Shown piece after piece: positions 28,236 to 38,549 of a DNA stretch of 64,000 nucleotides. The DNA is from Pyropia yezoensis (lineage: Eukaryota > Rhodophyta > Bangiophyceae > Bangiales > Bangiaceae): assembly GCA_009829735.1 (NCBI GenBank), contig CM020620.1, positions 4,208,299 through 4,272,298 of the forward strand, read 5' to 3'. The notes beneath the pieces were generated by a model. The model did no database searches. It was not told where the DNA came from and was given only the letters and a program-made list of their open reading frames with translations. Within the stretch, counting starts at the first letter, position 1, and each line of letters opens with the position of its first letter. Position numbers and translations under genes: made by a program.

Positions 28236-29876
28236 ACCCGATCGACAACAATGAGACGCCAATGCTTTCCGGTGCCGGATCGACGTTTGGCACGGCTCGG
28301 ACGGCAGGAGGCGGGTGTCCGCCTCAACTGTCATCGACCGACCTCACTCCGCCGCCTCCTTCACCAGGGGATTCCCTGATGGCATCATTGGCCCGCATCG
28401 AGGCCCGGTCTTCCGGGCTCGACGCCCGTCAAGATCGGACCGAGGACGCAATGGCAGTGTTGATGTCAACACGCCACACGACGGGACCCCGACGTGTTCC
28501 TCCCACACCGGTACGGTTCGAACCGGCCGGACTACTTTCGGAGTCCACCAGGGTCAACCCCGGTGTTGCTACTCCTGGACAACCCCCGGGCACAATGGGG
28601 TATGGATCTGACTCGTCGGCAGAGTTGGAACGGAGTCACACGGAGCGATACGCTCGGAGCACCCGAAGCGGACTCCGCGGACACGACCCGGCGGATACTT
28701 ACGCCGGTGGAGAGTCGGTTATTGGGGGAGGGGGTACCCTCTCACAGTATCCCCACGACGAAGGAGGCCAGGCAACTCGGGTTCCCGAGGTGCCGACGCC
28801 TGAAGTACCATCTCCAGTGGTGGAGGCCATGACCGCGCAGGTAACTGCGAGCCTACTGAAGCGGATGGAGTCCGATGAGTCTGCTCACCAACTGGCTAAG
28901 CGACTGGATACCCAGGACGCTGACACGGAGATCGTTGACGAGGTCTTCCGGTCGGTTCTTACTCCAGAACGTTATCGTTTGGAGGACCGATCTACCACCG
29001 TATCGGAATCGATGCGTAATACGTCGCACCGAGCGATTCGCTCTATGCAGACCCTTAAGAAGGGAGTCCCTATGTTCGGGGGCCCCAACGGACGCCCGTT
29101 GGCAGTCATCGGCTTCTTGACTAGCTTCAAGGCAGCCGCGGACAAGGCGCTCGTCAACGAGGGGCTGGCCCTGGAGATCCTCCCGTTCTTTGTTGATGAA
29201 CGGGTGCGAGGCATTCTTCGCCAGGCATCCCCGATGCCGGGAATGAGGGTCGCGGCCACCCCCATGGATTACCGTGGGATTCTCAAGGAGCTGCTGAGCA
29301 GTTACCTCAGTGAGGACAAGTGCGAGGACCACTACCGGGCCCTGCGCACTGCCACCGCCCAGAGCTGGGAGGATGAAGAGATGTTTGGACGCCGGATCCA
29401 AGAGCTCGACTATGAGCTGGGGAAGCTCCTCGGTGAAGGGGAACTACGGGCCATCCTGTTCGCAGGAGTACCCAACTACGTGCGGATATCCGCACGGGCG
29501 GCCAATACGGCCCGGACGAACTTCAGTCGACTGATGCATATGTGCAAGTCCCTAGGGGACGCCTACCGGGTTCTACACCCGGAATGTGCCTTGGCCCCGA
29601 AGCCCAAGGGTGAGGGAGGCAAGCCCAGTCTTACCCCGGTACCGAGGCAAGAGAAGGTGGAACGTAAGGCCGCACCAGTACTGGTGGCGACCGAACATAC
29701 CCCTACGGGCGAGGATGAACCTCTAGTTGACCAACAGGGCCACCTGTTGCTCCCGGCGACGCCGGTGATTGATAAGCACGGTACGGTAGCGTACATTGCC
29801 CCGGCGAAGACCCAGTTCCAGGTCAACGAGGGAGCGGGACGGCGCGTCCCATATGTGCGGACTACGGAGTACTCCC
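28236..29876 (+). pseudogene. Family B gag fragment on the plus strand (B3)
   Basis: This segment matches B1 gag from its residue about 35 (IDNIETPMLSGAGSTF) to the part before the zinc knuckle, but in the opposite orientation. It is bounded on the left by the B1 5' LTR and on the right by the A2 3' LTR. No zinc knuckle or pol remains. It is a fragment of a third family B copy, very similar to B1 and B2. Confidence 0.9.
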
Positions 29877-30345
29877 TGTGGCAAAAACCACATGCACATA
29901 CGGCACCCAAGTTGGGGCGGTGTGCAAGGGCTGCCTCCCGTGTCGGGGGAACCGGAAGAAGTGCAAGTCGCACACACTCTGTCCCTGTTGTGGGGCAAAC
30001 CCCCCACGGACAAACAAGAGGATGGTGTGTGGTCCAACAGTTTCTTGGTCGGGACGGGGACGCAGGGCCAAGCCCCGCTGTCCCTCCCCTTATCCCCGCA
30101 GGGTCCACTCAGAATCTCGCCACTCAGAATCTCCCACCCCAGCACCTGCCCACCGGGCCACACGAAAATTCAAGACGATAAATGCAGAAAACCCTCAAAT
30201 CCAAGTTGGATTTACTACTAAGCTAACTATCCCAAACTTAGGGAATATGGACCCAAATGCAGGGGGAGGAACGGATCAGGCTAGTGGCCTGCCGCCCCTT
30301 GCATGGCACGTGTTGCCCCCCTACCTGGGGGTCGATACTGCCACA
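29877..30345 (-). repeat. 3' LTR of A2 (469 bp)
   Basis: TGTGGCAAAAACC...ATACTGCCACA, the same LTR as A1 and A3 with scattered differences. One extra C in a C-run explains the 1-bp longer size. Confidence 0.95.
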
Positions 30346-30360
30346 CTCCCCTCTCCTCAG
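30346..30360 (-). other. Polypurine tract, A2
   Basis: CTGAGGAGAGGGGAG on the minus strand is identical to the A1 site and abuts the LTR. Confidence 0.8.
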
Positions 30361-30683
30361 TTCCGACCGACCAGGTCGGCCCTGTGAGGGGGTGCGTAAA
30401 CGCACGTTTCGGCGTTGGGGGCGCGACTTGCTGTCCCCCATCGAGTACGTAACACGGATGTGGAGGCGGTCACGTTGACCGCCCCGCTCCTCAAGCTTGC
30501 CCACTCGGCAGCTTGCTCTCCTAAGTTCACACTTCACCATCACCACCACCTCCCCTTCACCTTCCACTGGGCCGCCCCACGCTGGGGAGGCCACCCGTAT
30601 ACCCACGATCCGATTCCCCCTCAACTCGAGGCGGGTCTCGTGCCGCGATAGCCAGGACGTCTCTCCCCAACTTGGGGAGAGCC

Positions 30684-32627
30684 ATGGCGACCCCGGGAGT
30701 GGAGACGGACTCTCTAGATGAGCGTATGGAGGACACCACCTACGGTGCAGCACCCGCCGGGACTTCCGGCGGGGGCTCCGCGATCGCTCCGGGGGATGGG
30801 ACTCCCGCGTCACCCGGCTTTGGGTTGACGGCGGGGTCTCCCCCGGGGGCGGGACAAGTTGTCCCGCGTGAGGCCTTGGGGCGGTGGTTTTACCCCGCTT
30901 GGCCTCTCTATGAGGAGGGGTTGACTGTTCTTCGCTGTGGCCGACTTGGCGCAGCGATGGGTCGGGTATGGGACCGCCTACGGGAGAAGTATCCCCGTAG
31001 GGTCGGGTTCCCTGCCGGCTTCAGGACGGACCAGTTTGCCTTCCTGGACGATGAGGAGGTTGAAGACGTTCAGCGTGCCAAGGCCATGGTGGACCGCGGG
31101 GGAACTATCCCGGGTCCCGGCGACTTGCCGACCTTTACTTGGGACGCGGTGGCAACTCGCCCCCCGTACCTCCACGAGGCCGATCCGCACACTCATCACT
31201 TTGATGTGCGTATGGAGAAAGACTTCCGGCGAGGTCCCTACTTGGTGACCTCGGCTCAACTTGAGTTTCCTCAACAGTCTGCTGCCAGTAAGGAGCGGTA
31301 CTATCCGAAGAAGCCCGAGTGGTGGCCTCAAGTTGAGGTCCCCTACGGGTTCCCGGCGTTGCTGCCACGGTTGCTTGACCACTTCGGCTCCGTCATGTTG
31401 ACGGCTCGCCCGGATCAGCTGGTGTGGGCCATGTTGGCCACCCAGTGGCTCCTCGAGGTCATGTCGACCTGGGTATCCTGTGTTCAGCGGCGGGGGATGC
31501 TCTGGCATCTCCCCCTCCGGCTCATCCAAGGTTTGGAACAGCTCACCCCTCAGCTAGTTGCTGAGGGGTGCTCATCAGGACAACTCACTCTGCTTGAGGA
31601 GATGCTCCGGCTCCATAAGTTTATCGAGTGGGAGAGCATTGAGCTCAAGTTCCGCCGCCCCACTCGTGGGCCAAAGGACGATGGCGCACTTCGCCAGTTC
31701 GTGTGGGTCGTTCGTGAACTTCACGACGGCCGTGTGGTTCTACGAGAGGGGTTGGGCATCGGGGACTACCCGTATGCCACGGGGGTGGATCGCCACACTG
31801 CGCCACCCCCGAACAAGCCCATAGTTATGGCTGTGCCCTCATGTGATGACCATATGACTCAACCTACTGCGGGGGCCCCAAGTCGGGGTCGCAGTTATAC
31901 CCGGGTACCGCCACCTCGGCGTGCCCCTCCGCTTCCTCCTGTTTCTTTCCAGCCTCACGGGAACATCCCGATCAGCGTGGCCGTGGAGTCATCCACCCCG
32001 GTGTCCCCCAACTTGGGGGCCACCCTCCTGACGGTATACCCCAAGTTGGTGTTACCGCCCACGCCTCTAACCTCAGAGATGATGATCACCACGTTGGTGC
32101 GCACCATTTCCTGGTTGGCCGCGTCGACCGCAACCCTCCAGAGTTCCGAGACTCCTCAACTTGAGGAGCGCGATCGTACTGCAGTGGCGACCGCGAGTTG
32201 CGAGTCGGTGGCGGAGTTTACGACAGCCGAGTTGGCTCGCATTGGGGCTATTATGCCCCAGCCAGCCCCACGTGGGCGTGGCAAACGTCGCGCGAGCCGG
32301 GCATACTCGCCTCCTCGCCGTCGTCGCCGACACTCGCGGCGCTCTCCCTCCGTGTCGGAAGACGAGTTGTCGTACTCCGTCTCGGAGTCCTCTACCCCGT
32401 CGGAGACGGAGTCTGTCCAGCGTCTGCGTCGCAAATTTGCGCGCAAGACCAGGCAGAAGAGCAGCCACGGTCGGCGCCACTTGCGCGACCGTGAAGGGCG
32501 CGACGGTTCCGACTTGGAGCCGCCGCCCCTTCCAACGAGTGGAGACCGTTCTCGGCGTGGATCTCGCCGCTCGCCTCCACGTGAGGGCGAGGGCCGTGGA
32601 GTGGGAGAGTCTAGCATGCGTGCCTAG
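30684..32627 (+). CDS. Antisense ORF of family A element (A2), 647 aa, RS-rich C-terminus
   Basis: It has the same start context, length and layout as in A1: the core with YYPKKPEWWPQVEVPYGF and LWHLP, a Pro-rich middle, and an Arg/Ser-rich tail. Between A1 and A2 I see about a dozen or more amino-acid changes and also many silent ones (a cluster of silent changes lies near 31060-31080). The reading frame has stayed open in both. The neighbouring pol of A2 has not. The stop lies about 115 bp from the convergent pol stop. Confidence 0.65.
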   Translation: MATPGVETDSLDERMEDTTYGAAPAGTSGGGSAIAPGDGTPASPGFGLTAGSPPGAGQVVPREALGRWFYPAWPLYEEGLTVLRCGRLGAAMGRVWDRLREKYPRRVGFPAGFRTDQFAFLDDEEVEDVQRAKAMVDRGGTIPGPGDLPTFTWDAVATRPPYLHEADPHTHHFDVRMEKDFRRGPYLVTSAQLEFPQQSAASKERYYPKKPEWWPQVEVPYGFPALLPRLLDHFGSVMLTARPDQLVWAMLATQWLLEVMSTWVSCVQRRGMLWHLPLRLIQGLEQLTPQLVAEGCSSGQLTLLEEMLRLHKFIEWESIELKFRRPTRGPKDDGALRQFVWVVRELHDGRVVLREGLGIGDYPYATGVDRHTAPPPNKPIVMAVPSCDDHMTQPTAGAPSRGRSYTRVPPPRRAPPLPPVSFQPHGNIPISVAVESSTPVSPNLGATLLTVYPKLVLPPTPLTSEMMITTLVRTISWLAASTATLQSSETPQLEERDRTAVATASCESVAEFTTAELARIGAIMPQPAPRGRGKRRASRAYSPPRRRRRHSRRSPSVSEDELSYSVSESSTPSETESVQRLRRKFARKTRQKSSHGRRHLRDREGRDGSDLEPPPLPTSGDRSRRGSRRSPPREGEGRGVGESSMRA

Positions 32628-32744
32628 TTGGCAGCTGCCTTTGTTGTGAGAGTTTGAGGGTTAGGGCTGTAGTTAAAAGCCACTCTGCGTACCACTTCAA
32701 CTTGAAGCACTCTCTTGGCACCGTTGCTCGGCCTTCCCTAATGT

Positions 32745-35700
32745 TCAGGGAGGGCTGTTAGAGACTATCTCATTCCGGGCACAGTACGCCCGGACCTTCT
32801 CAGCGGGAACGTCCTCCACATACTCCCACGTATCGTCCTTGGCTTTGTAGCCAAACCAACGCACCCTCAACATGAGGCGGTCAGTGTCTTCATCCCATCC
32901 GTGGTCGATGAACTTATCGAACACGTACTCCTGCGGGCCCTGTTTAGCCGCAGGCAGTGAGGGGAGGCGCCACGCTTCCAAAGCACGCGCCCAAGCTGGG
33001 TCGCCTGCAGGCGGTGGTGCAAATTTGACCACGTCCTGTCCGTTCACTGTGCGGACCCCATCGTCACTTTCGATGGTGAAGCGCCGCCCATCAGTACGAA
33101 GGACCTGGTACGGCCCCTTCGTCTGGAATACCAACTTACCCCCAGTTGGGGTGTGTGAGGGAACCAGCACCCAGTCACCCTGTTCGGGGACATGCTTAGC
33201 ATTGCGCACCTTTTTGTCAAAGGTACGCTTGTAGCGCTTTTGTGCTTTGTCCATCTCAGCCCTGACTTTAGGGATGAGGTTTTCAAGCCTAGCAGCGAAC
33301 TCCGCCTTACTCTCAGTAGGAGTAGGCGTACTGCCACCATCCTCCCTAGTTGGGAGCGACCGCCGCACGGCATTAGACCGCACACGACGGGGGGTCACAA
33401 AAGCGAGGGGTACTTCCCCGGTAGATGAGTGAACCTGCGAATCGTAGGCGGTAGTAAGAATAGAAATGTATTGGTCCCACGTCTTCACGTGCTCACTCAC
33501 ATAGTGGCGCAGCTGCCTAACAATAGTTTTGTTGAAGCGCTCCACCTGCCCATTAGTTTGTGGGTGGTAGGGGGTGGCATAGTTTGCCTTAACCCCCAAC
33601 ATATCCAGCACTCCCTGAAACAGTACCGACGCAAATTGCGGTCCATTGTCCGATAGTGTACTATCCGGGATGCCATACGCGGCAACCCAGTGATCTAGGA
33701 AGGCTGACACGACCGACATGGCCGTGATCTCTGCCAGTGGCATCGCTCGCGTAAGTTTCGTGAAGCGGTCAAAGATGACCAGGAGGGACTGGTTGCCCTC
33801 CTCGGTCACTGGCAGTGGCCCAAGGATGTCCATCGCCAACGCGGCGAAGGGCTCCTTGGCCGGGAACAATAGCATAGCCGTAGTAGGCCGCCGTTCAATC
33901 AGACGGTTCTGTGCACAACTTGTGCAGGCAGCCACCCATCTGTAGATGCCCACCACCATGGACGGCCAGTAGTACCTGGTCCTCAGGGTCTGGTATAGGT
34001 TACTAGACCCCAGGTGTCCACCCGTGGGAGCGTCGTGCTCCCTCTCAAGGATACTGTCCTTGAGGGATGCGGGGACGACAAGTTGTTCAGTCCCCTGAGT
34101 TACCCCCCTCCTGAAGAGGAGGCCATCGTCTCCGATGAAGAACCGCGTCTCCGCCACCGTGTCTAGCGCATCCCTCTGCGACTTGCAGAAAGAGTCTTCG
34201 GCTTGGGCCTTTACCACCTCGTCCAGGGACAGGGGCAAGTACTTCTTGTTCCCTGGCGCCTCGGGTTTCAACGCCTGACCCGAGCGCGTGACTACCCCCA
34301 CGATGGGGATGTCCTCATCGACTGGGTTAGTGTCCAGCCCCTCGGTAGGTACCCGAGAGAGGCCGTCGGCAAGGGCATGTTGCCTGCCAGGTCGGTACTC
34401 AATGTCAAAGTTGAAGGGTGCCAGTCGCACCCTCCACCGATTGAGACGAGTGTTCGTACAGTCCGTCTTAAAGATGAACTGCAACGCGCGGTGGTCACAG
34501 CGGATGAGGAACTTCTCACCCTCTAGGTAGTGACGAAGTGACGTCACCGCCCACACCACTGCGAGTCCTTCCAACTCGGTGACTCCGTAGTTCTTCTCGG
34601 CCGAGTTCAGCCCCTTGCTGAAGTATCCCACCGGCAAGTACTCCTTGTCCGGCTGCTGCTGAAGCAACACACAACCAAGTTGGTCGTAGCTAGCGTCCAC
34701 ATCCAGGATGTAGTGGCCTCCCAACCTGAAAATAGCCAAGATGGAGGGCTTCAGCAGAAGGTCCCGAAGAGTCTCAAAGGATTCCTGCTCCACCCGACTT
34801 GGGGGAGGCAGGTTCTTCGGTAGCGTTGAGCTCACTAGCTCATTCAACGGCTTCGCCACCTTGGCGATGCCCTTGGTGAAACGTCGGTACACGTTACACA
34901 TCCCGAGGAAGCTCCTCATCTGGGGGTCTGGGTCCGGGGGTACTGAGCCTTACGAATGGCCCTCAAGTTCTTCTCGTTAACACTGAGACGCCCCGGACGG
35001 ACAACATGTCCCAAGTACTCCACCTCTTGAGTGAAGAGGTTGGCACTTACTCGCCTTCAGCGACACACCGGCGTCAGCAAGTAGCTTGAACACCTGGCCA
35101 AGATGGCCAATGTGTTCCTCCGGACTTCGGAGAGAACACAATGATATCGTCTAGGTACACAAGACAGATCCGCCACCGTACTCCGGCCAGAATCATGTCC
35201 ATAGCGCGCTGGAAAGTTGCCGGCGCGTTACACAGACCAAACGGTTGGCGCTTGCACTGGTAGGTACCACAGTGACAGGTAAAGGTAGTTTTATGCCTGT
35301 CCTCCGGGGCAATGGGAATTTGCCAGTACCCCCGCGTTACAGTCCAGGGTAAGAGAACACGTTTGCCTCCCCCAGAGAGTCCAGACAGTCGTTCCATCCT
35401 AGGTAGGGGATAACTGTCCTTCACCGTGCTCTCGTTGAGCTTACGGTAGTCGATACAGAACCGGGTGGTCCTATCAACTTTGGGGACGATAACCACCGGA
35501 CTCGCCCCACTCGGCGTTGCTGGCCTCGATCACATCGAGGGCCTCCATGCGAGCAACTTGCTCCTTAACGAGGGCCCTTGAACGAGGTCTCCCCTATACA
35601 GTTGTTGGCGTATAGGGGGGTGCACCGGGCTTCAAACTCGATCCGGTGTTGGGTGGCTCTCATGAGTCCCAATTGACCATCCCACAACTTGTGATATTGG

Positions 35701-36731
35701 TCCAAGAGGCGTTCAACTTGAACCCTCAACCTGGGGGGACACCCTCCATGTTCACATGGGGCCGAGGAGAGGCGGCCGACTTGGCTTGATGCTTTCTCCT
35801 TTCCGGACTTCGGGTCGCTACTTGCGCCCGCGTTGAGGGTGACCGCTACTACCGGTCCCTCGTGTTGGTCGACATAGCCGAACTTGGCTCCCGACTTGAA
35901 GTACTGGGGCGACGAGCTCAGGTTCATCACCTGAATCCTCCACGGGACTCCGGCTTTGGAGTCCATCGTGCCAAGGGCAACATGCACTTGGTGCTTGCGA
36001 GCAAGACGGGGGTGAGGGTGCACCAACCCGATCCCCGTATAATCAGTTACAACATCAACGTGCGCCACCGAGTTGGGGGGCAACGTGACTTTACGGGCTA
36101 GACGCAGGGTAGCAGTAAACCCTTCCCTCACAGAGCAAACAGGCATCGACTGTGAGACTGTCACAGGAGCCACAGACTTTCCCTTACCAAGGATGGGGAT
36201 AGTCTCCCAATTCATCAACTTGACCCAGTACTCAGGGCCACAAATCAAAGGCACTTGTGTAACAACATAAAGGGTACCCAGAAGCAGGGGTACCGATATA
36301 TTCTGAACTACACCATAGGTCACGTCGACCTCATGGGTCCCCAACCTAGTTGGTAGGGTCACGGCACCAACGATGGGAAGTACCCCACCATTGATGTCAA
36401 TCATATGGTCAGCTTTGGACCTCCAGCGTTGGAGCTTCACCTCCTTTGGTAATAGCGACTTGCGTATCAAGAAGGCTCCTGACCCGGTATCAAGTACGAT
36501 ACGGGCACAACAGGCGCGGCCGGGGGCAAGTTGCACCCGTCCAGCCACCTGGAAGTTCTCACCCGTCAGCACCGCGATGACCCGACGTGGGTTTACGTTC
36601 TTGGGAAGTCCTACCCGAGGTGGGCGGACTCCCTTAGGTCGCCGCAGTATCCGGCACGGTTGGTTCGTCCTCCTGGCCCACTTGGCCGAGGCTGCCGTTG
36701 TGAGCTTCGGACGACCAGCCCCAACGGTCAT
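32745..36731 (-). pseudogene. Pol of A2 (protease, RT, RNase H, integrase, chromodomain)
   Basis: All domains of a family A pol are recognisable: the protease LDTGSGAFLIRKS, RT (FCIDYRKLNESTVKDSYPLP, CLVYLDDIIVFS), RNase H (DVDASYDQLGCVLL), an integrase zinc finger (CTSCAQN), the integrase core (LSDNGPQFAS, YHPQTNGQVERFNKT) and a C-terminal chromodomain (RVRWFGYKAKDDTWEY). It is almost the same as A3 pol but is broken in a few places. Its first ATG overlaps the gag stop by 4 bp. Confidence 0.88.
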
Positions 36732-38049
36732 TCGTTTCCCGCCGACTTGGCGTCCGAATCTGAGGGCGGGGAGGAAGACGACGAGTCCGAGGACGACGTG
36801 TCCGCCTCCTCCGCCGAGGGTGTGGCGACCGCGACGACCGGTCGAGACTCACCCTCGCGGCGTGGACGTACTTCGTTCGTAGCCGACTTCTTACTCGCAT
36901 TCCTAACAAGTTGTTGGATGCGTTTACTCAACTTGGGGCAATCATATGCCCAGTGTCCATCGGAGTTGCAATTCCAACACCGATGGTCTGTTCCGGGAGG
37001 GGTCTTCCCAACTGGGGAAGACGAAGGGATACCCTGGGAGGTTCCCACGGCAGCTACCACCCTCTCCTTGCGGATTCCGCGTGCCTCTCTCCACTCTCTG
37101 GCCTGGCGCGCCTCCTCCCGTTCCTTGGCCAAACTCGGCCTGACGCTCCTGGCGTTGTTCCTCCCGCAACTCGCGGTAGGCCTCGCCTCTGCGATAGGCG
37201 AACCTGGCCAACTCGGCCAGGGTCGCCCGGGCAGTGTTTATGCTCCCGGGTCTCCATCCGGACTGACCAATGGAGTCCCTCCACAAACCGACTCTTCACC
37301 ACAGCTTGTGGATGAAGAAACCCACAAAGATTGTTGAGCTTACGGACTCGCTCCGCAAAGGACAACTCGTCCTCCGCCTCTTCCTGATGGGCTTGCGTTA
37401 ACTCCTCGACTTGAGAAGCCAACGCTGCATCATCAACCATGGCTCTCAACAACCAGTTGACGAGCTCCAAATAGGACGTCACCTCCCCAGCGCCTCCACT
37501 TGAGGAGCTGGGCATGACGGACATAAGTTCTATCCGCAGGTCGCCCTTCGTAAACTCTGTAGCATGTAGAAAGCCATGCCTTCACTTATGGCATTGTCGT
37601 CACAGGCTTTTGTGAAACGACGTAGGTACTCAAAGACACGGAGGGGGGGAGTTCCATCCCACTCCGCTTTGTGCCCAAAAGAATGAAGTGCATTCTTCTT
37701 GGCACGGCCCATGGCTCGGGCCTGGTCAGGACCATACGTCACCGACTTGTTGTGGAGGGCGTAGGTCTCACAGTCACAGATCCGCTGGTAGACCGGGTTG
37801 GCAACCTGGATCTTGGGCGGCACCTCACGTTGAGGGAACAGCCGCTGTGGCACTGGGGTAAGTTCACCCTCAGTGCCTGTAGTCCGCGCGCGGCTGCTTG
37901 GTGTAGGCCGGCGGTTTCCGGGGGGAACTCCCCGTGAAGGGCGTACGCCCCATCGCGTATGGTGTGGCCCCCTCGTTGGAAGTCACAGGTGTCGCCCCCA
38001 GGTCGGGGCGACCCGAGATAGGCGTGAGGAGAGATTCCTCCTGCGCCTG
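36728..38049 (-). pseudogene. Gag of A2 (partial, broken)
   Basis: Gag matches A3 gag from the gap edge to its C-terminus, including the CCHC zinc knuckle CWNCNSDGHWAYDC and the acidic Ser-rich end (DTSSSDSSSSSPPSDSDAKS). It has several breaks, and the N-terminal part is lost in the gap. Confidence 0.85.
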
Positions 38050-38549
38050 NNNNNNNNNNNNNNNNNNNNNNNNNNNNNNNNNNNNNNNNNNNNNNNNNNN
38101 NNNNNNNNNNNNNNNNNNNNNNNNNNNNNNNNNNNNNNNNNNNNNNNNNNNNNNNNNNNNNNNNNNNNNNNNNNNNNNNNNNNNNNNNNNNNNNNNNNNN
38201 NNNNNNNNNNNNNNNNNNNNNNNNNNNNNNNNNNNNNNNNNNNNNNNNNNNNNNNNNNNNNNNNNNNNNNNNNNNNNNNNNNNNNNNNNNNNNNNNNNNN
38301 NNNNNNNNNNNNNNNNNNNNNNNNNNNNNNNNNNNNNNNNNNNNNNNNNNNNNNNNNNNNNNNNNNNNNNNNNNNNNNNNNNNNNNNNNNNNNNNNNNNN
38401 NNNNNNNNNNNNNNNNNNNNNNNNNNNNNNNNNNNNNNNNNNNNNNNNNNNNNNNNNNNNNNNNNNNNNNNNNNNNNNNNNNNNNNNNNNNNNNNNNNNN
38501 NNNNNNNNNNNNNNNNNNNNNNNNNNNNNNNNNNNNNNNNNNNNNNNNN
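38050..38549. other. Assembly gap (500 N)
   Basis: Exactly 500 N separate A2 gag (minus strand) from C2 RT (plus strand). The size is probably a placeholder. The missing DNA should include the A2 5' LTR, the 5' part of C2 and, if the join is right, the rest of B2. Confidence 0.99.

Larger units (their letters stand above)
29877..38049 (-). mobile_element. Ty3/gypsy LTR element, family A, copy A2 (5' end lost in gap)
   Basis: In element direction: gag (from the gap at 38050), pol, convergent antisense ORF, polypurine tract and 3' LTR (29877-30345). The 3' LTR is inserted in family B gag DNA (B3), next to CTCCC. The 5' LTR is not visible. A2 is nearly identical to A3, which lies in the opposite orientation. 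Its gag and pol are broken in several places, while its antisense ORF is open. Confidence 0.9.
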
